Origin: Streptomyces sp. ADI95-17
GTDB lineage: Bacteria > Actinomycetota > Actinomycetes > Streptomycetales > Streptomycetaceae
Assembly (NCBI RefSeq): GCF_003846175.1
Contig: NZ_ML123045.1
Coordinates: 1,222,982 to 1,286,981, forward strand
Direction: 5' to 3'
DNA length: 64,000 nucleotides
Shown piece by piece: positions 56,793 through 64,000 of this stretch. Made by a program: the position numbers and the translations under genes. Position 1 is the first letter of the stretch. The number at the start of each line of letters is the position of its first letter. The notes under the pieces are model-generated. The model saw only the letters and a list, made by a program, of their open reading frames with translations, was not told the DNA's origin and ran no database searches.

Positions 56793-57578
56793 CTACCGCT
56801 CCCGCTCGCGCTCCTCCACATACGCGTTGTACGCGGCGACCTGCGCCCGCCGGGCCACCCGCTCCACCGGCCTCAGCGCCTCGCCCCGGGCCGCGATCTC
56901 CGAGGCACTCACCGCCCCGCCGTGCCCGTTCTCGTACGCCACCGAGATCAGCAGCCCCACCCGCTGCGCCAGCTCCAGCACCCGCACCGCCCGCGGCGGA
57001 TACCCCGGAGCCAGCACCTCGCGCCCCCGCTCCGCCCGCGCCCGGTACGCGTCCACCGCCGCATCGGCCACCGGCCCCGAACCGGCCACGTCCAACCGCG
57101 ACAGCACCGCCGTCGCGTCCCGCAACGCCTCGGCGAGCTCCCGCTCCGCCTCGCCCAGCGACGGCACATCGGCCGGCGGCGCCTCCCGCACCGCCAGACA
57201 ACGCCACACCACCTCGATGTGCAGATCCCCGGCCGACCCCACCTCACGCACCTCGGGAACCAGCCCGTACGGCGCCCCGAAGGCCACCACCGCCTCCTCG
57301 GCCTCCAGCGCCCGCGCGTTGAAATCCGGCGGACCGCTCAGCCCCAGCGGATGACCCGGCGCCGGCAGCGCCACCCGGAATCCCGTCACCCCCAGACCCC
57401 GCAGCCGCCCGAGCGCCAGCGTGAGCCCGACCGGCCCCGCCTCGCCCGGCAGTCCCTCGACGCGGTGCACCGCGTCCTCCCCGACAATGGCGAGCGCCGC
57501 CTCGTCCGGCGACACCAGTCCCGCCAGAAGCGCGTTTCCCCAAGCGGCCAACAGCCCTGAGCGTGGTTCCGAAAGCAT
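56793..57578 (-). CDS. Conserved hypothetical protein
   Basis: A 261-residue cytoplasmic protein rich in Ala, Arg and Glu. It has a mixed alpha/beta N-terminal half (GLTLALGRLRGLGVTGFRVALPAPGH) and a long helical C-terminal half (about 140-260) ending in a charged tail. No signal peptide, membrane helix or catalytic motif is evident. Streptomyces relatives keep it beside the chpE and ABC-ATPase genes. It is divergent from the ABC gene by 142 bases. No function can be given. Confidence 0.78.
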   Translation of the reverse strand: MLSEPRSGLLAAWGNALLAGLVSPDEAALAIVGEDAVHRVEGLPGEAGPVGLTLALGRLRGLGVTGFRVALPAPGHPLGLSGPPDFNARALEAEEAVVAFGAPYGLVPEVREVGSAGDLHIEVVWRCLAVREAPPADVPSLGEAERELAEALRDATAVLSRLDVAGSGPVADAAVDAYRARAERGREVLAPGYPPRAVRVLELAQRVGLLISVAYENGHGGAVSASEIAARGEALRPVERVARRAQVAAYNAYVEERERER

Positions 57579-57720
57579 GGGAACACCCTAGGGAACGAGC
57601 CCGGGGGCTGTCGTCACTCGGGCCCAGCGCCGGGAGCACTCGCACGGTGGCGTAGATTTCCCTGGGAGCTGTGCCCACAGGTACCGACGATCTCGACACT
57701 GCATGGGGAGACAACGCGCC

Positions 57721-58518
<798 letters not shown>

Positions 58519-58608
58519 CCGCCACCGACGCGGACTCCCGGCCGTAATGGGCGCAGCGGCCGGCTTGCGCCCTGTCCGCGAGGGCGTTCGCGGTTCTACC
58601 ATGGCCCC

Positions 58609-59037
58609 GTGGACATCGACGCGTGGGTGTGGTGGCTGATCGGCGCGGTGGGACTGGGCATCCCACTCGTCATGACTGCGATGCCCGAGTTCGGCATGTT
58701 CGCCGTCGGAGCGGTCGCGGCGGCTGTCGTCGCGGCACTCGGCGGCGGCATCGTGGCCCAGGTGCTGGTGTTCGTCGTGGTCTCCGTGGCGCTCATCGCG
58801 GTGGTCCGTCCGATCGCCGCCAGACACCGCAACGACCGGCCCCAACTCGCCACCGGCATCGATGCGCTGAAAGGCCGTCAGGCGGTCGTCCTGGAGCGGG
58901 TCGACAGCAGCGGCGGCCGGATCAAGCTGGCCGGCGAGGTCTGGTCCGCCCGCGCACTCGACGAGGGCCAGAGCTTCGATCCCGGCCAACAGGTCGATGT
59001 CGTCGACATCGACGGAGCTACGGCAGTCGTCATGTGA
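58609..59037 (+). CDS. NfeD-like membrane protein
   Basis: A 142-residue protein with two to three membrane helices (about 8-27 and 35-62) and a C-terminal OB-fold domain (about 80-142, GRQAVVLERVDSSGGRIKLAGEVWSARA), the short NfeD form. NfeD proteins pair with SPFH (stomatin or flotillin-like) proteins in membrane microdomains, and the SPFH gene follows 146 bases later. The start is GTG without a strong ribosome binding site, perhaps leaderless. Confidence 0.9.
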   Translation: MDIDAWVWWLIGAVGLGIPLVMTAMPEFGMFAVGAVAAAVVAALGGGIVAQVLVFVVVSVALIAVVRPIAARHRNDRPQLATGIDALKGRQAVVLERVDSSGGRIKLAGEVWSARALDEGQSFDPGQQVDVVDIDGATAVVM

Positions 59038-59082
59038 CCGAACCACCCACAAGGCAGCGCGCGTTCTGTCAGACTCGAAGTC

Positions 59083-59152
59083 GATCATCATGAGATCGGG
59101 GCCGGCACAGCTTCCGGCCCCTCCCGCGAACTCGACCTCGATCATCGCGATC
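59083..59152. promoter_or_regulatory. Paired GATC sites upstream of the SPFH gene
   Basis: GATC occurs at 59083-59086, 59094-59097, 59140-59143 and 59149-59152, and twice more inside the start of the gene (59192-59195 and 59207-59210). The first four form two similar CGATCATC-N-GATC pairs about 55 bases apart, separated by an 8-bp GC hairpin (59098-59121). All match the GATCR motif of Gbn on one strand, so this is a possible Gbn target. Confidence 0.35.
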
Positions 59153-59183
59153 CGTCGGCAACCGAAGGGCAACGAGGAACACG

Positions 59184-60113
59184 ATGCAACCGATCATCAT
59201 CGTTCTGATCATTCTGGTGGTGCTCGTCTTCATCGCCCTGATCAAGACGATCCAGGTCATCCCGCAGGCCAGCGCCGCCATCGTGGAGCGCTTCGGCCGC
59301 TACACCCGCACGCTCAACGCAGGCCTGAACATCGTCGTTCCATTCATCGACTCCATCCGCAACCGCATCGACCTCCGTGAACAGGTCGTGCCGTTCCCGC
59401 CCCAACCGGTGATCACCCAGGACAACCTGGTCGTCAACATCGACACCGTCATCTACTACCAGGTGACCGACGCGCGGGCCGCGACCTACGAAGTCGCCAG
59501 CTACATCCAGGCGATCGAGCAGCTCACCGTCACCACCCTCCGCAACATCATCGGTGGCATGGACCTGGAGCGGACCCTGACCTCCCGCGAGGAGATCAAC
59601 GCGGCCCTGCGCGGCGTCCTCGACGAGGCCACCGGCAAGTGGGGCATCCGCGTCAACCGCGTCGAGCTCAAGGCGATCGAGCCGCCCACCTCCATCCAGG
59701 ACTCGATGGAGAAGCAGATGCGCGCCGACCGTGACAAGCGCGCCGCGATCCTCCAGGCCGAAGGTACGCGCCAGTCCGCGATCCTCACCGCGGAGGGCGA
59801 GAAGCAGTCCGCGATCCTGCGCGCCGAGGGTGAGGCCAAGGCATCGGCCCTGCGCGCCGAGGGCGAGGCCCAGGCGATCCGTACGGTCTTCGAGTCGATC
59901 CACGCAGGCGACCCGGACCAGAAGCTCCTCTCGTACCAGTACCTCCAGATGCTCCCGAAGATCGCCGAGGGCGACGCCAACAAGCTCTGGATCGTGCCCA
60001 GCGAGATCGGCGACGCCCTCAAGGGCCTCAGCGGCGCCTTCGGCAACCTCGGCAACGGCGCCCCCGGTTTCGACACGAGCAAGGAACGCCGGGAACAGCC
60101 CCCGGTCGACTGA
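59184..60113 (+). CDS. SPFH/Band 7 (paraslipin) family protein
   Basis: A 309-residue stomatin-like protein. One N-terminal membrane helix (PIIIVLIILVVLVFIALI) leads into the SPFH domain (about 20-200), with VIPQASAAIVERFGRYTRTL and TDARAATYEVASY, and a C-terminal coiled region rich in Ala, Glu and Gln (repeats of ILQAEGTRQSAIL type). Such proteins form oligomeric rings that organise membranes or hold proteases. The NfeD gene upstream is its usual partner. ATG start with GAGGAA upstream. Confidence 0.93.
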   Translation: MQPIIIVLIILVVLVFIALIKTIQVIPQASAAIVERFGRYTRTLNAGLNIVVPFIDSIRNRIDLREQVVPFPPQPVITQDNLVVNIDTVIYYQVTDARAATYEVASYIQAIEQLTVTTLRNIIGGMDLERTLTSREEINAALRGVLDEATGKWGIRVNRVELKAIEPPTSIQDSMEKQMRADRDKRAAILQAEGTRQSAILTAEGEKQSAILRAEGEAKASALRAEGEAQAIRTVFESIHAGDPDQKLLSYQYLQMLPKIAEGDANKLWIVPSEIGDALKGLSGAFGNLGNGAPGFDTSKERREQPPVD

Positions 60114-60123
60114 CGCGTACACG

Positions 60124-60166
60124 CCCCGTGCATGATCAATGCACCAAGCACCGATCATGCACGGGG
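60124..60166 (+). promoter_or_regulatory. Inverted repeat covering the TauE ribosome binding site
   Basis: A perfect 14-bp inverted repeat (60124-60137 and 60153-60166) with a 15-base loop lies 11 bases after the SPFH stop. The right arm holds the GGGG of the ribosome binding site for the ATG at 60175, so in RNA the hairpin would hide it. Each arm also holds a GATC. It could be a terminator for the SPFH gene, a translational switch or an operator. Confidence 0.65.
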
Positions 60167-60174
60167 GATACGCA

Positions 60175-60942
60175 ATGAACATCTGGGAGATGCTCGCCGT
60201 CTTCGCCGCGGGCATCAGCGCGGGCACGATCAACACGATCGTCGGCTCGGGAACGCTGATCACCTTCCCCGTGCTGCTCGCCACCGGCCTCCCCCCGGTC
60301 ACGGCGACCGTCTCCAACGCCCTCGGCCTGATACCCGGTTCCGTCAGCGGGGCCATCGGCTACCGCGAGGAGCTCAAGGGACAGGGCCGCCGCGTACTCA
60401 GACTCGCCGTCGGCGCCCTCATCGGCGGCCTCACCGGCGCCACCCTCCTGCTGGCCCTGCCCTCGACGGCCTTCGAGACCATCGTGCCGATCCTGGTGGC
60501 CCTGGCTCTCGTCCTGGTCATCCTGCAACCACGCATCAGCAAAGCGGTCCAGCGCAGACGCGAGCACAGCGGCACCCCCGCCCGCCCCGACGGCGGACCG
60601 CTGCTGTTCGTCGGCCTGATGCTCGCCAGCGTCTACGGCGGCTACTTCACCGCCGCCCAGGGGATCATCTACCTCTCCCTGATGGGCATGCTGCTCGACG
60701 ACACCATGCAGCGCCTCAACGCCGTCAAGAACGTCCTGGCCGCCGTCGTCAACAGCATCGCCGCGCTCTTCTTCCTCTTCGTCGCGGACTTCGACTGGAC
60801 GGCCGTCGTACTGATCGCGGTCGGCTCCGCGCTGGGCGGCCAGATCGGCGCCAGGATCGGCCGCCGCCTCAGCCCCACCGTGCTGCGCGTCCTCATCGTC
60901 GCGGTCGGCACGGCCGCCATCGTCCAGCTGCTGCTCCGCTGA
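60175..60942 (+). CDS. TauE/SafE family sulfite/sulfonate exporter-like permease
   Basis: A 255-residue permease with about eight helices in two similar halves. The first half has GTINTIVGSGTLITFPVLLATG and the second GGYFTAAQGIIYLSLMGMLL, both TauE/SafE patterns. Relatives move sulfite, sulfonates or other organic anions across the membrane; no sulfur gene is adjacent, so the substrate is unknown. The ATG at 60175 with GGGGG eight bases upstream was chosen over an in-frame ATG at 60139 that would lie inside the hairpin. Confidence 0.9.
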   Translation: MNIWEMLAVFAAGISAGTINTIVGSGTLITFPVLLATGLPPVTATVSNALGLIPGSVSGAIGYREELKGQGRRVLRLAVGALIGGLTGATLLLALPSTAFETIVPILVALALVLVILQPRISKAVQRRREHSGTPARPDGGPLLFVGLMLASVYGGYFTAAQGIIYLSLMGMLLDDTMQRLNAVKNVLAAVVNSIAALFFLFVADFDWTAVVLIAVGSALGGQIGARIGRRLSPTVLRVLIVAVGTAAIVQLLLR

Positions 60943-60948
60943 CACGGC

Positions 60949-60978
60949 GAAGCCCGCCTCCCCACGGAGACGGGCTTC
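60949..60978. terminator. Hairpin between TauE and HNH genes
   Basis: An 8-bp inverted repeat (60949-60956 and 60971-60978) with a 14-base loop, just after the TauE stop and before the convergent HNH gene. Confidence 0.6.
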
Positions 60979-61002
60979 ACCACGACGAAATGCGTACGCC
61001 GG

Positions 61003-61509
61003 CTACGCTGCGGTGCCCTCCAGCCACTCCGGCAGCGCCGACCGGTCACCGGACCCCATCGCCAGCAGCATCGCCTGCGCGGGAGACGGTACGAACGGCT
61101 GGCGCAGCAGCGGCATCCCCGCCTGCTCCGGCGTCCGGGCCGCCTTGAGGTGATTGTCCTCGGCACAGGACGCCACAGTGTTGAGCCAGGTGTCCTGACC
61201 CCCCTGGGCACGCGGCACCACGTGGTCGACGGTGCTCGCCCGCCGCCCGCAGTACGCGCACCGGTGCTGGTCCCGTATCAGCACACCCCTCCGGGACCAG
61301 GGGGCATGTCTTCGGAACGGCACCCGTACGTACCGGCAGAGCCTGATCACCCGGGGTACCGGAATGTCCACGGCGGCACCACGCATGCGGAGATCGGGAT
61401 GCGACTGCTCGACGACGGCCTTGTCCTGCAGAATCAGCACCACCGCACGATTCAGCGTCACCGTCGACAGCGGCTCGAAGCTCGCGTTCAGTACCAGCGT
61501 GTCCCGCAT
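61003..61509 (-). CDS. HNH endonuclease family protein
   Basis: A 168-residue protein with an HNH nuclease fold in its middle: CAYCGR (about 91-96), then the metal-binding VDHVVPRAQGGQDTWLN and CAEDNHLKA. The N-terminal region (MRDTLVLNASFEPL) is typical of a widespread actinobacterial HNH group. Similar proteins occur in defence, mobile and housekeeping contexts; here it is a single chromosomal gene next to core genes, so a repair role is likely. The ATG at 61509 fits the family start; the longer frame upstream has no similarity. Confidence 0.9.
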   Translation of the reverse strand: MRDTLVLNASFEPLSTVTLNRAVVLILQDKAVVEQSHPDLRMRGAAVDIPVPRVIRLCRYVRVPFRRHAPWSRRGVLIRDQHRCAYCGRRASTVDHVVPRAQGGQDTWLNTVASCAEDNHLKAARTPEQAGMPLLRQPFVPSPAQAMLLAMGSGDRSALPEWLEGTAA

Positions 61510-61591
61510 CTCGCCCACCTCCCGTGTGCCGGCCGCCCCCTGGCAGGCCCGGATCAACTCTGGCCGGGCGAGCCGTGATGGACAACGCAAT

Positions 61592-61634
61592 AAAAAATGC
61601 CCTGCCCTGATCTCTCCAAGACCAGGGCAGGGCA
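61592..61634 (-). terminator. Intrinsic terminator of the PEBP gene
   Basis: On the minus strand a perfect 12-bp stem (61623-61634 and 61598-61609) with a 13-base loop is followed by six Ts (61597-61592). Together with the 6C RNA end it is one of only two classic T-tailed terminators I find here. Confidence 0.9.
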
Positions 61635-61665
61635 AACAGCAGGGGAACTCTCGGCTCACCGGGTA

Positions 61666-62196
61666 CTAGGCGGGACCGGTGTACTCGCCGATCAGCTGAG
61701 CACGGCCCAGCGTGTGGAACCGCAGATTGAAACCGACGACCGCGGGCGAGGCGTCACTGTCGACACCCAGCTTCTCGGTGTCCACCGCGTACACCGTGAA
61801 CACATAGCGGTGGTTCTCCCCGGCCGGCGGAGCGGCACCGCCGAACTCCTTGGACCCGTAGTCGTTACGGGCCTGTACGGCACCGGCGGGCAGGCCTTCG
61901 AACTTCCCGCTGCCCGCACCGGCCGGCAGCTCCGTGACCGATGCCGGGATGTCGAAGAGCACCCAGTGCCAGAATCCGCTGCCGGTGGGGGCATCGGGGT
62001 CGAAGCAGGTCACGGCGAAACTCTTGGTCTGCGCCGGGAATCCCTCCCACCGCAGCTGCGGCGAGGTGTTCCCGGCCGCGAACACCTGGGCGTCCGCCAG
62101 CACGGCGCCGGGGGCGAGATCCTCGCTCACCACCGTGAACGACGGCACCTCCGGATGGAAGTCGTGCGGCAGCGGCGCCCTCTTCGGCTCGGTCAC
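61666..62196 (-). CDS. YbhB/YbcL family Raf kinase inhibitor-like (PEBP) protein
   Basis: A 176-residue phosphatidylethanolamine-binding-protein fold. Conserved blocks are [29 protein letters not shown] near the start, [11 protein letters not shown], then [27 protein letters not shown]. Bacterial members are small cytoplasmic or exported proteins of uncertain ligand. The GTG at 62196 has AGGAGAGG seven bases upstream. It is followed by a classic terminator and preceded by the Spo0M gene on the same strand, 53 bases away. Confidence 0.92.
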   Translation of the reverse strand: MTEPKRAPLPHDFHPEVPSFTVVSEDLAPGAVLADAQVFAAGNTSPQLRWEGFPAQTKSFAVTCFDPDAPTGSGFWHWVLFDIPASVTELPAGAGSGKFEGLPAGAVQARNDYGSKEFGGAAPPAGENHRYVFTVYAVDTEKLGVDSDASPAVVGFNLRFHTLGRAQLIGEYTGPA

Positions 62197-62248
62197 GTCA
62201 GCACCTCTCCTGATCGCTCTACTGCTGTCAGCAGGTCTCCCACCGACC

Positions 62249-63031
62249 CTAGAGCCAGTTGCGCTGACCGCCGACCTGCGCCAGCCACTGATTGAGGTAG
62301 GCCGCCCAGTCGGTCCCCTGGTAGTCGTGCAGCCCGACCTTGAACGCGCGGTAGGAGTCGCTGCCCTCGCTGAAGAGCCCCGGCTTCTTGTCCATCTCCA
62401 GGACGACGTCCATCTCACGGTCGTCCGCGACGAACGTCAGCTCCACCTGGTTCAGCCCGCGGTACTGCTGCGGCGGGAAGAACTCGATCTCCTGGTAGAA
62501 CGGCAGCCGCTGACGCGTACCGCGAATGTGACCGCGCTCCATGTCCGCGCTGCGGAAGCCGAAACCGAGCCGGCCGAAGGCGTCGAGGATGGCCTGCTGG
62601 GCCGGCAGCGGGTGCACGTTGATCGGGTCCAGGTCGCCCGAGTCCAGCGCCCGCGCGATCTCCAGCTCCGTGGTCACGCCGATGTTCATGCCGTGCAGAT
62701 GCTGACCGGCGAACATCGTGATCGGCGTCTCCCACGGGATTTCGAGCCCGAAAGGTACGACGTGCACGGCGCCTGCCCGCACCTCGAACGCGCCACCGAG
62801 CCGCAGCTTGGTGAACTCGATGTCCTGCTTGGTCTCCGTGTCATGGCCCTCGACCTCGACCCGGGCCTGCAGGCCCACGGAGAGTCCCTCGATCTGCTGA
62901 TCCACGGAACCGCCCTGGATCCGCACCTCGCCCTGGACGACCCCACCCGGTACGACGTTGAGCTCGGAAAGCTCGGTCTCCACCGAAGCGCCACCGGCAC
63001 CCATGCTCGCGAGCAGCCGCTTGAAGCCCAT
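62249..63031 (-). CDS. Spo0M-like sporulation protein (arrestin fold)
   Basis: A 260-residue sporulation-control protein. It opens with [20 protein letters not shown] and shows the paired beta-sandwich of the SpoOM/arrestin family ([36 protein letters not shown], then a polar C-terminal half with [20 protein letters not shown]). In Bacillus Spo0M affects sporulation and division; the role in Streptomyces is unproved. The ATG has an AAGGAGGAG ribosome binding site, among the best in the window. Confidence 0.92.
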   Translation of the reverse strand: MGFKRLLASMGAGGASVETELSELNVVPGGVVQGEVRIQGGSVDQQIEGLSVGLQARVEVEGHDTETKQDIEFTKLRLGGAFEVRAGAVHVVPFGLEIPWETPITMFAGQHLHGMNIGVTTELEIARALDSGDLDPINVHPLPAQQAILDAFGRLGFGFRSADMERGHIRGTRQRLPFYQEIEFFPPQQYRGLNQVELTFVADDREMDVVLEMDKKPGLFSEGSDSYRAFKVGLHDYQGTDWAAYLNQWLAQVGGQRNWL

Positions 63032-63104
63032 GTTTACTCCTCCTTGGTCCTGACCCCTAGATACGCGCCACGACCGTAGTCGGTTCCCGGTACCCTCGAC
63101 CGCC

Positions 63105-63746
63105 ATGATCGAGGGCTTGGACCGTACGCCGCTGACACGCGACTTCTTCGACCGCCCCGTACTGGACGTGGCACCCGACCTCCTGGGCCGGACCCTGGTG
63201 CGAGCCACACCGGACGGACCCATCGAACTCCGCCTCACCGAGGTGGAGGCGTACGCCGGCGAGATCGACCCCGGCTCGCACGCCTTCAGAGGCCGCACCG
63301 CACGCAACAGCGTCATGTTCGGTCCGCCCGGCCACGCGTACGTCTACTTCACCTACGGCATGTGGCACTGCCTCAACCTGGTGTGCGGGCCCGAGGGCCG
63401 GGCCAGCGGGGTCCTGCTCCGCGCCGGCGACATCCAGGTCGGCGCCGAACTCACCCGCGAACGTCGAAACTCGGCCCGCAACGACAAGGAACTGGCCAAA
63501 GGCCCGGCCCGCCTGGCCACCGCCCTCGATGTCGACCGAGCACTGAACGGCACCGACGCCATCGCCCACCCCGGCGCCTCGCTGTCCGTACTGCACGGCA
63601 CCCCGCCCCCACGCGACCAGGTACGCAACGGCCCCCGCACCGGAGTGGGCGGCGACGGCGCCACACATCCCTGGCGCTTCTGGATCGACGGCGACCCCAC
63701 GGTGAGCCCCTACCGGGCCCATGTGCCACGCCGCCGCGCAACTTGA
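63105..63746 (+). CDS. DNA-3-methyladenine glycosylase (AAG/MPG family)
   Basis: Removes alkylated or deaminated purines by flipping the base out and cutting the glycosidic bond, starting base excision repair. The 213-residue protein has the family order: [11 protein letters not shown], the catalytic Glu in [21 protein letters not shown], the intercalating region in [22 protein letters not shown] sequence, and a C-terminal [10 protein letters not shown] block. The ATG at 63105 lies 73 bases from the divergent Spo0M start; it is the first of few possible starts. Confidence 0.93.
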   Translation: MIEGLDRTPLTRDFFDRPVLDVAPDLLGRTLVRATPDGPIELRLTEVEAYAGEIDPGSHAFRGRTARNSVMFGPPGHAYVYFTYGMWHCLNLVCGPEGRASGVLLRAGDIQVGAELTRERRNSARNDKELAKGPARLATALDVDRALNGTDAIAHPGASLSVLHGTPPPRDQVRNGPRTGVGGDGATHPWRFWIDGDPTVSPYRAHVPRRRAT

Positions 63747-63889
63747 CTCGCCTTTGAGGGGCGCCTAATGTAGTCCGAGCCGCTTGAGACGGGTGCTGCT
63801 GTCGATGAGGTCCATCAGACCCCATCCGAGCATCCCTGAGCGGCCAACCACTACCTACGAATCACCCTGGCGGGTGCGAATTCGGCATG

Positions 63890-64000
63890 CCGTAATTCAA
63901 TCCCATTCGGCTCGATTATGAGCCGCCAAGGAAATCGGCTAACGTAGTGAACACGCCGAAAGGCAAGGCCCCTCCAAGGCCACCGGAATTCAAATTCGGA
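63890..64000 (+). promoter_or_regulatory. Probable leader/promoter region of an rRNA operon (partial)
   Basis: The last 250 bases hold no gene. The final hundred are AT-richer and carry GGAAATCGGCTAACGTAG, then CGCCGAAAGGCAAGG and CCGGAATTCAAATTCGGA, a style of sequence I recall from the spacers and promoters before Streptomyces 16S rRNA genes. In the S. coelicolor order I also recall an rRNA operon next to this point. TAACGT at about 63942 could be a -10. The 16S gene itself is outside the window. Confidence 0.4.

Overview
The window is high-GC actinobacterial chromosome, almost certainly Streptomyces core DNA. Codons end in G or C, GTG starts are common, and many genes overlap by a four-base GTGA or ATGA. 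Three markers point to the genus: a 73-residue protein identical in length and design to the GATC-binding nucleoid protein Gbn, a cysteine-free chaplin of the ChpE type, and a lone Asp23/AmaP cluster. The order matches what I recall of the S. coelicolor region from about SCO1848 down to SCO1792, read in reverse. I see no prophage, insertion sequence, CRISPR array or tRNA.

Layout. 1-4.6 kb: cobQ and cobD behind a cobalamin riboswitch, then the phosphate transporter pitH with a textbook PHO box. 4.7-13 kb: aldolase, hydrolases, a zinc peptidase, an ABC-F protein, gbn and an enoyl-CoA hydratase. 13-16.2 kb: an Asp23/Gls24 envelope-stress cluster. 16.2-21.1 kb: an atypical SDR with a GH15 glycosidase, SURF1, a zinc-ribbon protein and a DEDDh-BRCT exonuclease. 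21.1-26.1 kb: a TetR-controlled catabolic operon (acetoacetate decarboxylase-like, SDR, two paralogous amidohydrolases). 26.2-33.5 kb: VIT1 transporter, a broken NACHT N-terminal fragment, sterol desaturase, lysoplasmalogenase, alcohol dehydrogenase, a frameshifted CoA-transferase and a secreted subtilisin. 33.7-38.8 kb: an acetate symporter pair, moaA, and a short region rich in small genes and RNA, including a 6C small RNA and a small membrane peptide gene that carries a copy of the 6C promoter region. 38.9-50.2 kb: tyrS, the TldD/TldE pair, fabG-fabI, a GntR/MFS pair, SixA and serB. 50.6-64 kb: an Rv1747-like FHA-ABC transporter, a transglycosylase, a two-component system, chpE, NfeD and SPFH proteins, a TauE exporter, HNH, PEBP, Spo0M and aag, ending in what looks like the leader of an rRNA operon.

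Genes that appear to work together: cobD-cobQ (corrinoid supply); pitH with its small partner; the six Asp23-cluster genes; the TetR-divergent operon; DUF485 with the symporter; TldD with TldE (peptide maturation or degradation); fabG with fabI (fatty-acid elongation); histidine kinase with response regulator; NfeD with SPFH. The most interesting unexplained signals are the duplicated 6C promoter at 37.3-37.9 kb, a dense cluster of GATC sites in front of gbn, a hairpin covering the TauE ribosome binding site, and the NACHT remnant.
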